Source: Bacteroides fragilis
GTDB lineage: Bacteria > Bacillota > Clostridia > Lachnospirales > Lachnospiraceae
Direction of reading: 5' to 3'
Assembly: GCA_023664485.1 (NCBI GenBank)
Contig: JAMPFK010000002.1
Location: 186,001-250,000 of the forward strand
Length of the DNA stretch: 64,000 bases
The position numbers and the translations under genes are program-made. Shown here piece after piece: positions 16,683 through 23,956 of the stretch (positions are counted from its first letter, which is position 1; each line of letters starts with the position of its first letter). Under the pieces are notes generated by a model, which did not search any database, was not told the origin of the DNA, and worked only from the letters and a program-made list of their open reading frames with translations.

Positions 16683-16970
16683 ATGTTAAATATGAACCTT
16701 CAATTTTTTGCGCATAAGAAGGGCGTTGGTTCTACCAAGAACGGCAGAGATTCCGAGGCGAAGAGATTAGGTGCAAAAAGAGCTGACGGACAATTCGTAA
16801 AAGCTGGAAATATTTTATACAGACAGCGCGGGACCAGGATTCATCCGGGCACGAACGTTGGCATCGGCGGGGATGATACCCTGTTCGCACTGGTTGACGG
16901 TGTTCTTCGATTTGAGAGAAAGGGAAGAGATAAGAAACAGGCTTCCGTATATCCTGTAGAGAAGAATTAA
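16683..16970 (+). CDS. rpmA: 50S ribosomal protein L27 (bL27) with cleavable N-terminal extension
   Basis: A protein of 95 residues. The N terminus MLNMNLQFF followed by AHKKGVGSTKNGRD carries the Firmicutes extension that Prp cleaves after the double phenylalanine (residues 8-9), exposing the tail that reaches the peptidyl-transferase centre. The rest matches bL27 (AKRLGAKRADGQ, RQRGTRIHPGTNVGIGGDDTLFA). The start is set by AAGGAGG ending about 9 bp upstream. It is the last gene of the rplU operon and is followed by a terminator. Confidence 0.97.
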   Translation: MLNMNLQFFAHKKGVGSTKNGRDSEAKRLGAKRADGQFVKAGNILYRQRGTRIHPGTNVGIGGDDTLFALVDGVLRFERKGRDKKQASVYPVEKN

Positions 16971-16977
16971 TGAATCG

Positions 16978-17014
16978 GGCTTCAAACATCGCGTCATGTT
17001 TGGAGCCTTTTTTT
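16978..17014 (+). terminator. intrinsic terminator of the rplU-prp-rpmA operon
   Basis: A 12-bp stem (GGCTTCAAACAT pairing with ATGTTTGGAGCC with one wobble) closes a short loop and is followed by seven T residues. It begins 8 bp after the rpmA stop. Confidence 0.9.
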
Positions 17015-17069
17015 CAATGCTGTTCATGGCCCGTTCAGGGCATTTGTGAGAAGAAAGGCATGATCCAAT

Positions 17070-18356
17070 ATGTTTGCAGATCGCGCAAAAATTTATATAA
17101 GAAGCGGAAAAGGCGGAGACGGGCACGTTTCCTTCCGGCGTGAGAAATATGTGCCGAACGGAGGCCCGGACGGCGGAGACGGCGGAAACGGAGGAAACGT
17201 CTATTTTGTCGTGGACGAGGGCTTAAATACCCTGACGGATTTCCGTCATATTCGGAAATATTGCGCAGGAAATGGTGCAGAGGGTGGAAAACGCAACTGC
17301 GCTGGCAAAAACGGCGAAGATATCTTCATCAGGGTGCCCGCAGGAACCGTTATCCGGGAAGCGGAGAGCGGCAAAGTCATTGCGGATATGTCCGGCGATA
17401 ACCGGAGAGTCTTACTGTTAAAAGGCGGACGGGGCGGCAGCGGCAATCAGCACTATGCGACCAGTAAGATGCAGGCGCCGAAATATGCGCAGCCCGGCCA
17501 GCCGGCAATGGAACTCGACCTGCTGCTGGAATTAAAGGTTATTGCGGACGTGGGGCTGGTCGGCTTTCCCAATGTGGGAAAATCCACTTTTTTGTCAAAG
17601 GTCACTAACGCGAGGCCAAAAATCGCCAATTATCATTTTACGACCTTGAATCCCAATCTGGGCGTCGTTGATCTGGAGGATGCCAGGGGCTTTGTTATCG
17701 CGGATATTCCGGGTCTGATAGAAGGCGCTTCGGAAGGCGTCGGCCTCGGACACGAGTTTCTCCGTCATATTGAGCGGACGAAAGTGATCATTCATATCGT
17801 GGATGCGGCTTCAACGGAAGGCCGGGATCCAGTAGAAGATATCTATGCAATTAACCGCGAACTGGAGGCCTATAATCCGGAAATTGCCCAAAGGCCGCAG
17901 ATCATTGCCGCTAACAAGATCGATATGATTTATGAGGGAGAGGATCCCGTCGCGCGTATCCGGGCGGAATTTGAACCAAAAGGCATTCCGGTCTATCCGA
18001 TATCGGCCGTCAGCAGCAGCGGCATAAGAGAGCTCCTTTATGCCGTGCAGAACCAGCTGGACGGCATGAGCAGCGAGCCCGTCGTCTTTGCGCAGGAATA
18101 TGTGCCGGAAGAATATCAGGGCGCGCAGAATGAGCCGTTCACGGTCGGATATGACGCGGAAAACGACGAATATGTAGTGGAAGGTCCCCGTATCGAAAAA
18201 ATGCTTTCTTATACGAATCTGGAATCCGAAAAGGGCTTCCGTTTCTTTCAGAACTTTTTAAAGGAGAACGGCATCCTGAAGGAGCTGGAATCACTCGGCA
18301 TTGAAGAAGGCAGTACGGTCAGAATGTATGGACTTTCATTTGATTATTTTAAATAG
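17070..18356 (+). CDS. obgE: GTPase ObgE/CgtA
   Basis: A protein of 428 residues with the three Obg regions. The glycine-rich N-terminal Obg fold (about 1-158) contains GGDGGNGGN. The G domain has GFPNVGKST (about 164), DIPGLIEGA and NKID. The C-terminal OCT domain (about 350-428) is typical of Gram-positive members. Obg GTPases bind the 50S subunit and link ribosome assembly to the stringent response and growth control. It lies after rpmA as in many bacteria. The AAGAAAGG site is somewhat far (about 11 bp) from the ATG. Confidence 0.95.
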   Translation: MFADRAKIYIRSGKGGDGHVSFRREKYVPNGGPDGGDGGNGGNVYFVVDEGLNTLTDFRHIRKYCAGNGAEGGKRNCAGKNGEDIFIRVPAGTVIREAESGKVIADMSGDNRRVLLLKGGRGGSGNQHYATSKMQAPKYAQPGQPAMELDLLLELKVIADVGLVGFPNVGKSTFLSKVTNARPKIANYHFTTLNPNLGVVDLEDARGFVIADIPGLIEGASEGVGLGHEFLRHIERTKVIIHIVDAASTEGRDPVEDIYAINRELEAYNPEIAQRPQIIAANKIDMIYEGEDPVARIRAEFEPKGIPVYPISAVSSSGIRELLYAVQNQLDGMSSEPVVFAQEYVPEEYQGAQNEPFTVGYDAENDEYVVEGPRIEKMLSYTNLESEKGFRFFQNFLKENGILKELESLGIEEGSTVRMYGLSFDYFK

Positions 18357-18360
18357 GATA

Positions 18361-18461
18361 TATAGTAAACGACATAACAAATTGCTCTTTCCGGCTCTTG
18401 CAAAAGCCATATAGGCAGCTTATACAAGTCCGAAAAGGCAATTCCCAATTCGTTTACTATA
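18361..18461. repeat. palindromic MITE-like element, copy 1
   Basis: A 101-bp element starting TATAGTAAACGACATAACAA and ending CGTTTACTATA. The two halves are imperfect inverted copies, so the whole element can fold into one long hairpin. Close copies lie at 21815, 34271 and 37101. This copy begins 4 bp after the obgE stop and ends 13 bp before yhbY, so it lies within a probable transcript. It encodes no convincing protein. Outer TA dinucleotides fit TA-target insertion as in IS630/Tc1-type elements, which is inference. Confidence 0.85.
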
Positions 18462-18474
18462 GACAGGAGCAGAA

Positions 18475-18768
18475 ATGACAAGCAAACAGAGAGCATATTT
18501 AAAAAGTCTTGCGAACGGCCTGGATCCCGTTTTTCAGGTCGGAAAATCCAGCTTGACATCGGAAGTCACGGAAGCGGTAAACGAAGCTTTCAATACGAGA
18601 GAACTGCTGAAAATCGCGGTTTTGAAAAATTGTGCGGACGACCCGAAGGAAATCGCCGCCATCGTAGCGGAAAGAACGCATTCGCAGGTCGTTCAGGTAA
18701 TTGGGAAAAAAATTGTTCTTTATAAACCGGATAAGAAAAATCCCAAAATCATACTGGAAAGGGTATGA
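18475..18768 (+). CDS. yhbY: YhbY-family RNA-binding protein (CRM domain)
   Basis: A protein of 97 residues forming a single CRM domain, a fold that binds RNA and is associated with ribosome assembly. The family signature is visible at the start (LKSLANGLDPVFQVGKSSLT). Other hallmarks are GLDP, the RELLKIAV segment and the final GKKIVLYKP. The start follows AGGAGC. It overlaps nadD by four bases (ATGA), the usual arrangement in which obgE, yhbY, nadD, yqeK and rsfS form a run. Confidence 0.92.
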   Translation: MTSKQRAYLKSLANGLDPVFQVGKSSLTSEVTEAVNEAFNTRELLKIAVLKNCADDPKEIAAIVAERTHSQVVQVIGKKIVLYKPDKKNPKIILERV

Positions 18769-19388
18769 GACAGTTGAAGAAAACAGGTATTATGGGAGGA
18801 ACCTTTAATCCGATCCATATAGGACATCTCATTCTTGCGGAGAAAGCGAGAGAGCAGTTCTTACTCGATGAAGTCCTTTTTCTGCCGAGCGGCATACCTT
18901 ATATGAAGGATTCCAAGGAGGTGCTTCCTGGAAAGATCAGAATGGAGATGACCGCTCTTGCGATTCAGGAAAATCCTTTTTTTGCGATTTCAGGGATCGA
19001 GGTCGAAAGAGAGGGGCGTACCTATACCTATGAGACGATGGAAACCCTCAGGGAACAGAATCCCGGTACGGAATATTATTTTATTCTGGGCGCGGACAGC
19101 CTTTGGATGATGGAGAACTGGAAAAACCCGGAACGGATTTTTGCCGCCTGTCATATCCTTGCGGCGGTACGGGACGGCAGAGCACCGGAGGATATGGAAA
19201 AGCAGGCCGCTTATCTCAACAAAAAGTTCGATGCCGGCATTTCCCTGCTTGGGACAGAGAATATCGGGATTTCGTCGTCCATGATCCGCAGACTGCGCAG
19301 GGAAGGAAAATCGATCCGCTACCTTGTGCCGGAAGCGGTATATGACTATATTATGAAAAACGGGTTATATGGGGAGCTTGAGGCATGA
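18765..19388 (+). CDS. nadD: nicotinate-nucleotide adenylyltransferase
   Basis: A protein of 207 residues that transfers AMP from ATP to nicotinate mononucleotide in NAD synthesis. The nucleotidyltransferase motif GGTFNPIHIGH occupies residues 11-21, and the second motif ISSSMIRR lies near residue 170. Middle segments such as YFILGADSLWMMENWKNPE are typical of NadD. Its start overlaps the yhbY stop and its stop overlaps the yqeK start (both ATGA), so it is translationally coupled on both sides. Confidence 0.94.
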   Translation: MRQLKKTGIMGGTFNPIHIGHLILAEKAREQFLLDEVLFLPSGIPYMKDSKEVLPGKIRMEMTALAIQENPFFAISGIEVEREGRTYTYETMETLREQNPGTEYYFILGADSLWMMENWKNPERIFAACHILAAVRDGRAPEDMEKQAAYLNKKFDAGISLLGTENIGISSSMIRRLRREGKSIRYLVPEAVYDYIMKNGLYGELEA

Positions 19389-20008
19389 AAAAAACTGATT
19401 TGAAGAAACTAAGAAAAGAAATGGAAAAAGAGCTGAACTCTAAACGGTATGAACATACGCTGGCCGTCGCTTATACGGCGGCATCCCTTGCCATGGTGCA
19501 TGGTGCGGATACGGAAAGCGCCGCCGTTGCCGGAATGCTGCATGACTGTGCAAAATGCCTTTCCAATAAAAAACTGATTTCTATCTGTACCAAAAACGGC
19601 CTGCCGGTATCGGAAGTGGAGATGCAGAATCCCGCCGCGCTTTTGCATGCAAAGGCCGGCAGTTTCCTCGCGGAAAATAAATACGGTATCCGCGACGAAG
19701 ATATTTTAAATGCGATCCGTTATCATACGACCGGACGCCCCGGTATGAGCAGGCTGGAAAAAATACTGTATATCGCGGATTATATCGAGCCGGGCAGAAA
19801 ACACGCGGCCAACCTCGGACAGATACGAAAAATGGCGTTCCAGAACCTGGATAAGACGCTTTTTAAGATACTGGAAGATACCCTGTCTTATTTACAGTCC
19901 ATGGCCGGACATATGGACGCTGCCGCGCAGAAGACGGGGCCTCTTGATCCGATGACGAAGGAAACCTATGAATATTACAAAAAAAGTGTGAATAGTTCTT
20001 CATGCTAA
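19385..20008 (+). CDS. yqeK: HD-domain hydrolase YqeK (symmetrical Ap4A hydrolase family)
   Basis: A protein of 207 residues with an HD-type metal site: His24 in RYEHTLAV, the HD pair in MLHDCAK (about 53-54), then IRYHTTGRPGMS and YIADYIEPGR. YqeK proteins hydrolyse diadenosine tetraphosphate to ADP in Gram-positive bacteria. The conserved position after nadD supports the assignment. It starts at an ATGA overlap with nadD and is followed after 60 bp by rsfS. Confidence 0.9.
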   Translation: MKKTDLKKLRKEMEKELNSKRYEHTLAVAYTAASLAMVHGADTESAAVAGMLHDCAKCLSNKKLISICTKNGLPVSEVEMQNPAALLHAKAGSFLAENKYGIRDEDILNAIRYHTTGRPGMSRLEKILYIADYIEPGRKHAANLGQIRKMAFQNLDKTLFKILEDTLSYLQSMAGHMDAAAQKTGPLDPMTKETYEYYKKSVNSSSC

Positions 20009-20068
20009 AGAAAGGATAATACTGTGAAAAATAAATTTTCACAGGCTGAGCAGGAATGGAGGATTACT

Positions 20069-20416
20069 ATGGATTCAAAAGCAATGGCAAAGCTTGCGGT
20101 CGAAGCGCTGGAAGATAAAAAGGCTGAAGATATCAAAATCATCGACATCAGCCATATCTCCACGATTGCGGATTATTTTATCATCGCAAGCGGTACGAAT
20201 AAGAGCCAGATACAGTCAATGACCGATAACGTTGCGGAAAAGCTCGGAAGGGCAGGACAGCCGGAAAAACATATCGAGGGTTATCAGAACGCGAACTGGA
20301 TTCTGATGGATTTCCGGGATATTATCGTGCATATTTTCGATAAAGAAAACCTTTTATTCTATGATTTGGAACGCATATGGCGGGACGGCATCTTCATCGA
20401 TAAGGAGAGTTTATGA
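20069..20416 (+). CDS. rsfS: ribosome silencing factor RsfS
   Basis: A protein of 115 residues of the DUF143/RsfS family, which binds L14 on the large subunit and blocks subunit joining when nutrients fall. Conserved features are KAEDIKIIDISHISTIADYF, ASGTNKSQIQ, the GYQNANWILMDF block and a final YDLERIW. The ATG at 20069 is chosen because GGAGG lies about 6 bp upstream. A longer in-frame GTG start at 20024 would add 15 atypical residues. It ends the long plus-strand run and is followed by a terminator. Confidence 0.93.
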   Translation: MDSKAMAKLAVEALEDKKAEDIKIIDISHISTIADYFIIASGTNKSQIQSMTDNVAEKLGRAGQPEKHIEGYQNANWILMDFRDIIVHIFDKENLLFYDLERIWRDGIFIDKESL

Positions 20417-20460
20417 CGAATGAGCGCTGCTTGACAAACAGTGTTTTATAAGAGAAAACA

Positions 20461-20500
20461 ATGGACTCCAACATCGATGCCGGAGTCCATTTTATTTTCT
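20461..20500. terminator. bidirectional intrinsic terminator between rsfS and the DUF378 gene
   Basis: ATGGACTCC at 20461-20469 pairs perfectly with GGAGTCCAT at 20482-20490. On the plus strand a T-rich tail (TTTATTTTCT) follows. On the minus strand the tail is TGTTTTCTC. It lies between converging genes and probably ends both transcripts. Confidence 0.8.
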
Positions 20501-20511
20501 GGTGTGGGCCG

Positions 20512-20730
20512 TTATTGCGACTCTTTTGCGTTACCGCCTGCATACATATAAAATGTGATAATATACAGACCGGCAATACCGACTACTGCATAGATAATTC
20601 TGGAAAGCCATGACATATTACCAAAAATAAAGGCTACCAGGTCAAAGCTGAAGAAACCGATCAATCCCCAGTTAATAGCGCCAATAATGGCAACCGTCAA
20701 AGCGAGATAATCTAATCCTTTATTATTCAT
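20512..20730 (-). CDS. DUF378 small membrane protein
   Basis: A protein of about 72 residues. It has two hydrophobic helices (about residues 6-26 and 38-60) and the family pattern ALTVAIIGAINWGLIGFF. DUF378 proteins (such as YuzA) have no established function. I chose the ATG that gives MNNKGLDYL because AAAGGGGA lies 7 bp upstream of it. Two in-frame ATGs slightly upstream are less well placed. The gene stands alone between rsfS and lexA with its own promoter candidate. Confidence 0.85.
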   Translation of the reverse strand: MNNKGLDYLALTVAIIGAINWGLIGFFSFDLVAFIFGNMSWLSRIIYAVVGIAGLYIITFYMYAGGNAKESQ

Positions 20731-20850
20731 AATCATTCCCCTTTCCATAAGAATCGAAAGAAACCAATTTCATAAATCTCCTTAAAAACGCTTCTGTAAA
20801 TCCTGTAAAATCAGTTTCCATCATCTATTAGTATTCCTTGCAAAAGGGTG

Positions 20851-20879
20851 TGTATACTGGAAATATTTTAGTACTGCAA
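20851..20879 (-). promoter_or_regulatory. possible promoter of the DUF378 gene
   Basis: On the minus strand TTGCAG and TATACA are separated by 17 bp (positions 20874-20879 and 20851-20856). The match is moderate, but it lies at a suitable distance before the gene. Confidence 0.4.
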
Positions 20880-20955
20880 TAAGCTTAACGATACGAATAT
20901 TTTAAAGGAATAAACAAAATTGACGGTGATAACAGCCTGACGATACAAAAACAGT

Positions 20956-21573
20956 TTAACGGTATAAACGAAAAACGCCGAATACTTTTCCCAAAATCTG
21001 GCAGTCATCTACGATAATAGGATCCATATAATCGTTCTCCGGCTGTAAACGGATATGACCGTTTTCCTTATAAAAGGTTTTGACAGTGGCAGAATCATCG
21101 ATCAAAGCGACGACCGTATCGCCGTTATGCGCCGTGTTACAGGAATGCACAAAAATCTGGTCGCCGCTGTAAATACCGGCATTGACCATGGAATCGCCTT
21201 TTACTTTCAAAACGAAAGATTCTCCGTTCGGCACCACATCCGCAGGCACAGGGAAATAGCTCTCGATATTTTCCTCCGCAAGAATCGGCGTTCCAGCCGC
21301 AACACGTCCAATAACAGGAAGAGAGACCATTTCCGTGCGGACCATCTGAAAATTATCGTCACAGATTTCGATTGCCCTCGGTTTGGTCGGGTCACGTCTG
21401 ATATATCCATTTTTTTCCAGTGTTTCGAGATGAGAGTGGACAGAAGAAGTGGATTTTAACTGCACAGCCTCACAAATTTCCCGGACAGCCGGCGGATATC
21501 CCTTCTTCAAAATTTCTTCTTTAATATAGTCGAGAATTTCCTGTTGCTTCTTTGTAATCTTACCGTAACCCAT
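20956..21573 (-). CDS. lexA: SOS repressor LexA
   Basis: A protein of 205 residues. An N-terminal winged helix-turn-helix (about 1-70, KKQQEILDYIKEEILKKGYP) binds SOS boxes. The self-cleavage site is the Ala-Gly bond in VAAGTP (about residue 92). The catalytic Ser (GDSMVNAG, about 125) and Lys (SATVKTF, about 164) form the autoprotease dyad that responds to RecA filaments. It is divergent from a yneA-like gene, as in Bacillus, and the shared region holds LexA-box matches, so autoregulation is likely. The start follows GGGAGG. Confidence 0.96.
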   Translation of the reverse strand: MGYGKITKKQQEILDYIKEEILKKGYPPAVREICEAVQLKSTSSVHSHLETLEKNGYIRRDPTKPRAIEICDDNFQMVRTEMVSLPVIGRVAAGTPILAEENIESYFPVPADVVPNGESFVLKVKGDSMVNAGIYSGDQIFVHSCNTAHNGDTVVALIDDSATVKTFYKENGHIRLQPENDYMDPIIVDDCQILGKVFGVFRLYR

Positions 21574-21636
21574 AAAAACCTCCCTTTTCTATTCTTTCTC
21601 AAACAGCATCAGATTATCTGTTAAAATTTCAATTTT

Positions 21637-21665
21637 ATTTTAACACACCCGGAAGAAAAAAGCAA
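21637..21665 (-). promoter_or_regulatory. lexA promoter
   Basis: On the minus strand TTGCTT (21660-21665) and TAAAAT (21637-21642) are spaced by 17 bp. A LexA-box-like sequence at 21676-21689 lies just upstream of the -35, and stronger boxes follow further away. Confidence 0.65.
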
Positions 21666-21675
21666 ACGTATATTC

Positions 21676-21760
21676 AGAATATTTGTTCGATAAAATGATT
21701 GACAACCGAAAATTTGTTCGATATAATAAAATAAGAACGAATGTTCGCAACATACGTTCG
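21676..21760. promoter_or_regulatory. cluster of LexA (SOS) boxes between lexA and yneA
   Basis: Compared with the Gram-positive SOS box CGAACRNRYGTTYG, there are four matches. CGAAAATTTGTTCG at 21707-21720 matches 12 of 14, AGAACGAATGTTCG at 21734-21747 matches 13 of 14, GCAACATACGTTCG at 21747-21760 matches 12 of 14, and AGAATATTTGTTCG at 21676-21689 matches 11 of 14. The first lies in the spacer of the yneA promoter and the next two just downstream of its -10, ideal for repression. Confidence 0.85.
21699..21727 (+). promoter_or_regulatory. yneA promoter, perfect sigma-A consensus
   Basis: TTGACA at 21699-21704 and TATAAT at 21722-21727 are both perfect consensus hexamers with a 17-bp spacer. 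A LexA box occupies the spacer. Such a strong promoter held by LexA is what one expects of a tightly controlled SOS gene. Confidence 0.88.
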
Positions 21761-21814
21761 TATTAATGTTCCTGTTGAAAGGAATACGGAAAACAGAAAA
21801 TTGCATTCGATATG

Positions 21815-21917
21815 TATAGTAAACGACATAACAAATTGCTCTTTCCGGCTCTTGCAAAAGCCATATATGTAAGCTTTTATAAGTCCGAAAAGGCAATTTC
21901 TAATGTTGTTTACTATA
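21815..21917. repeat. palindromic MITE-like element, copy 2, in the yneA 5' UTR
   Basis: A 103-bp copy of the family also found at 18361, 34271 and 37101, with the same terminal TATAGTAAAC and GTTTACTATA. It lies between the yneA promoter (-10 at 21722) and its coding region (21947), so the SOS-induced transcript would contain the full hairpin about 30 nt before the ribosome site. Confidence 0.87.
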
Positions 21918-21946
21918 AATAAGAATATAGGGAAAGGAAGGTATAT

Positions 21947-22339
21947 GTGGATATGAATGAACGCAGGATAATGAATAACAGAAGCGGGAAAAGAATCAGA
22001 AATAACAGAATCAGAAGAAAAATAGAGCTGCGCCGGAAATGCCTCATAGCGGCTATGACAGCATGCCTCATTATGATCTTTTCCGTCGGCATCAATGGAT
22101 TTTTATCCAACGCAAAGGATAACGACGATCAGGTTTCTTATAAATATTATACAAGCATCACCGTTTCCCATAAGGATACGCTTTGGTCAATTGCGGAAAC
22201 ATATATGGATCCGGAACATTATCATTCGATAAACGATTATATTCAGGAAGTTAAATCAGTGAATCATCTGCGGTGTGACGTTATCACATATGGCGAACAT
22301 TTAGTTGTACCTTATTACAGGGATGTGTATATGGAATAA
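21947..22339 (+). CDS. yneA: YneA-like SOS cell-division inhibitor (membrane anchor plus LysM)
   Basis: A protein of about 130 residues. A very basic N terminus (residues 1-32) is followed by one membrane segment (about 33-52) and an extracytoplasmic LysM-like domain (about 65-125, ITVSHKDTLWSIAETY...YGEHLVVPYY). This is the architecture of YneA, which halts division during DNA damage in Bacillus. The assignment rests on that architecture, the position divergent from lexA and the LexA boxes. Sequence identity cannot be judged here. The likely start is GTG at 21947 or ATG at 21953, after GGAAAGGAAGG. The ATG at 21945 is out of frame. Confidence 0.82.
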   Translation: MDMNERRIMNNRSGKRIRNNRIRRKIELRRKCLIAAMTACLIMIFSVGINGFLSNAKDNDDQVSYKYYTSITVSHKDTLWSIAETYMDPEHYHSINDYIQEVKSVNHLRCDVITYGEHLVVPYYRDVYME

Positions 22340-22404
22340 GACACCTGAAAAAGAAGTACGGGTATTCGGCATATAACTATGCGCAAAACACAAGTTTAAC
22401 GAAT

Positions 22405-22474
22405 AGTTGGCTGGGTTTTCCAGGAGCCTCCGCGTTGAGGTCTAAAGCCTGTAAACAGCGGCTTTCAGCCAACT
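22405..22474 (+). ncRNA. structured RNA of unknown class, predicted three-way junction
   Basis: AGTTGGCTG (22405-22413) pairs perfectly with CAGCCAACT (22466-22474) as an outer 9-bp stem. Two inner hairpins fit between: CCTC (22427-22430) with GAGG (22437-22440), and AAAGCC (22444-22449) with GGCTTT (22460-22465). The 3' inner stem abuts the outer stem directly. There is no T run after it, so it is not a terminator. It lies 66 bp after yneA and 45 bp before a small membrane ORF. I do not recognise it as any riboswitch class I know. Confidence 0.5.
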
Positions 22475-22518
22475 GATTCAATATTTTAATATGTGTGGGA
22501 ATTGTTATATATATCGTC

Positions 22519-22635
22519 ATGTCTGGAATAGAAAGATTTGTTTATCGTATTCCGAATATGGTTTATATTCCAATAGCCATTCTCGGCATTGCTCTTATTT
22601 TGATTGGATTTTTCAAAAATAAGATCGAGCGATAA
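22519..22635 (+). CDS. 38-residue membrane peptide, unknown function
   Basis: A short ORF reading MSGIERFVYRIPNMVYIPIA, then a continued hydrophobic helix (ILGIALILIGFF) and a basic tail KNKIER before TAA. The pattern of a short amphipathic start, one membrane helix and a charged end is typical of real small membrane proteins, including type I toxins and regulators. No strong Shine-Dalgarno is seen; a GTG at 22495 is an alternative start. It lies between a structured RNA and a terminator. Coding status is unproven. Confidence 0.45.
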   Translation: MSGIERFVYRIPNMVYIPIAILGIALILIGFFKNKIER

Positions 22636-22752
22636 CTTCCAGTTAAAAAAATAGCTTCCTTGTGGCAACCTACGAAAAGTCACAGGGCGGCTACAACGGG
22701 ATAAACTTTTCTTAATAAATTGTCAGCATTGGCTCTTTTTATTAAAGAGCTT

Positions 22753-22794
22753 GCCGCCAACTATTTGTGGTAGTTGACGGCTATTTTCGTTTTT
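22753..22794 (+). terminator. intrinsic terminator after the small membrane ORF
   Basis: GCCGCCAACTA (22753-22763) pairs with TAGTTGACGGC (22771-22781) with one mismatch-like wobble, and TATTTTCGTTTTT follows. The left arm also contains an 8-base perfect complement of TAGTTGGC at 22404-22411, so alternative pairing with the upstream structured RNA is possible. Between 22636 and 22752 I see only AT-rich sequence with a short hairpin (GCTCTTT with AAAGAGC) and no convincing gene. Confidence 0.75.
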
Positions 22795-22860
22795 CCTTGA
22801 ATATTGTGTAACACAATCCTATATCACATGTTATTCATACAGACAATCAATAATTAACAA

Positions 22861-23943
22861 TTATTCGTTAAAGCAATTTCTCCCCGCCGTCTTTCCGATT
22901 CCCGCTTCCTCCAGAAACCTGTCCGCAATTTTCTCCAATCCATATTGTTCTTTAATTTTTGCGCCATTCATGGAAAGCATTTGGGCAAACCGGGGATTTT
23001 CCACAATTTTCATCATGGCTTCCGATAAGGCGTCCCTGTCGCCGACCGGAACCAGAATACCGTTTTTATTGTTTTCGATATAGGTCCGCGCGCCGCCCAC
23101 CGGACAATCGGTAGAAATGACGGGAACCCCCATTGCAAGGGCTTCGATCATGGAATTGGAAATACCTTCATAATCCGACGAAAGTACGAACATAGCGCTG
23201 TCCCATATTTCCTTCTGCACCGTGGAAGAAAAGCCTCGAAAAACGACCTTATCTGCGATATGAAGAGCCTTCGCCTGCTGTTTTAACTCGTTTTCCAGTT
23301 CTCCGATTCCAAATATATGAAGCTCATAATCCATATATTTTTTTTGAAAATCAGCGAAAGCTTCCAACAATAATTTATGATTTTTCTGCGGCTGTAAACG
23401 GCCCACTGCGACAATTTGTTTTTTTCTTTCGCCCATGAAAGGCTCCGGCATATCGTCTGATACCGGATTCGGAATCACAGCCGATTTCCTTTGAATATCG
23501 GCCGAAAAACATCGTTTCATATCTTCTGTTTGTAAAATCAGTTTTTCCGCCCTCCGGTAAGACCAGTCGCGGAGCCGCTGCCCGGAAATGCGCGTCGGAT
23601 CGTTTCTTTCCGAAATCAGGAGTCTGTGTGGAATTCCCGCAGCCGCCAGGACCGAAAAAATACTGCCTCTCACGCAGAAAGAAAAGATATAACAGCCCTT
23701 GTTCTTTCTGTAATAGCGTCTCATTTGAAACAGTCTTTTGAGCTGGATCCACGGATTGCCATCGGATGGCTCTCCCGCAATAAATACTTCTATTTTATCG
23801 TCCAGAGGATAGGCTGTCCGGTTTCCGGCAAATAACAAAACAGCCGCTTCATAGCCCCTTTTTATATACTCATTGGCCAGCATCGCTACGACGCGTTCGG
23901 AACCGCCGCCCGGCATATCCGGTAAAACGAACACGATCTTCAT
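22861..23943 (-). CDS. glycosyltransferase family 4 (GT-B fold)
   Basis: A protein of 360 residues with the GT4 layout. The N-terminal domain starts KIVFVLPDMPGGGSERVVAMLA, the donor-binding C-terminal domain has VAVGRLQPQKNHKLLLEAF (about 180), and the retaining-transferase motif EGISNSMIEALAMGVPVIST carries the two nucleotide-sugar-contacting glutamates (about 265). Such enzymes add hexoses or HexNAc to lipids or polysaccharides at the cytoplasmic face. No polysaccharide cluster surrounds it, so the product is unknown. The small upstream membrane gene is 13 bp away, suggesting one transcript. Confidence 0.9.
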   Translation of the reverse strand: MKIVFVLPDMPGGGSERVVAMLANEYIKRGYEAAVLLFAGNRTAYPLDDKIEVFIAGEPSDGNPWIQLKRLFQMRRYYRKNKGCYIFSFCVRGSIFSVLAAAGIPHRLLISERNDPTRISGQRLRDWSYRRAEKLILQTEDMKRCFSADIQRKSAVIPNPVSDDMPEPFMGERKKQIVAVGRLQPQKNHKLLLEAFADFQKKYMDYELHIFGIGELENELKQQAKALHIADKVVFRGFSSTVQKEIWDSAMFVLSSDYEGISNSMIEALAMGVPVISTDCPVGGARTYIENNKNGILVPVGDRDALSEAMMKIVENPRFAQMLSMNGAKIKEQYGLEKIADRFLEEAGIGKTAGRNCFNE

Positions 23944-23956
23944 AAATTGCTTTCTC

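Noticed and set aside
22636..22752. Short frame ending VATYEKSQGGYNGINFS
   Set aside because: It has no start codon with a ribosome site and is too short to support as a gene; it might be a decayed remnant, but nothing confirms this.
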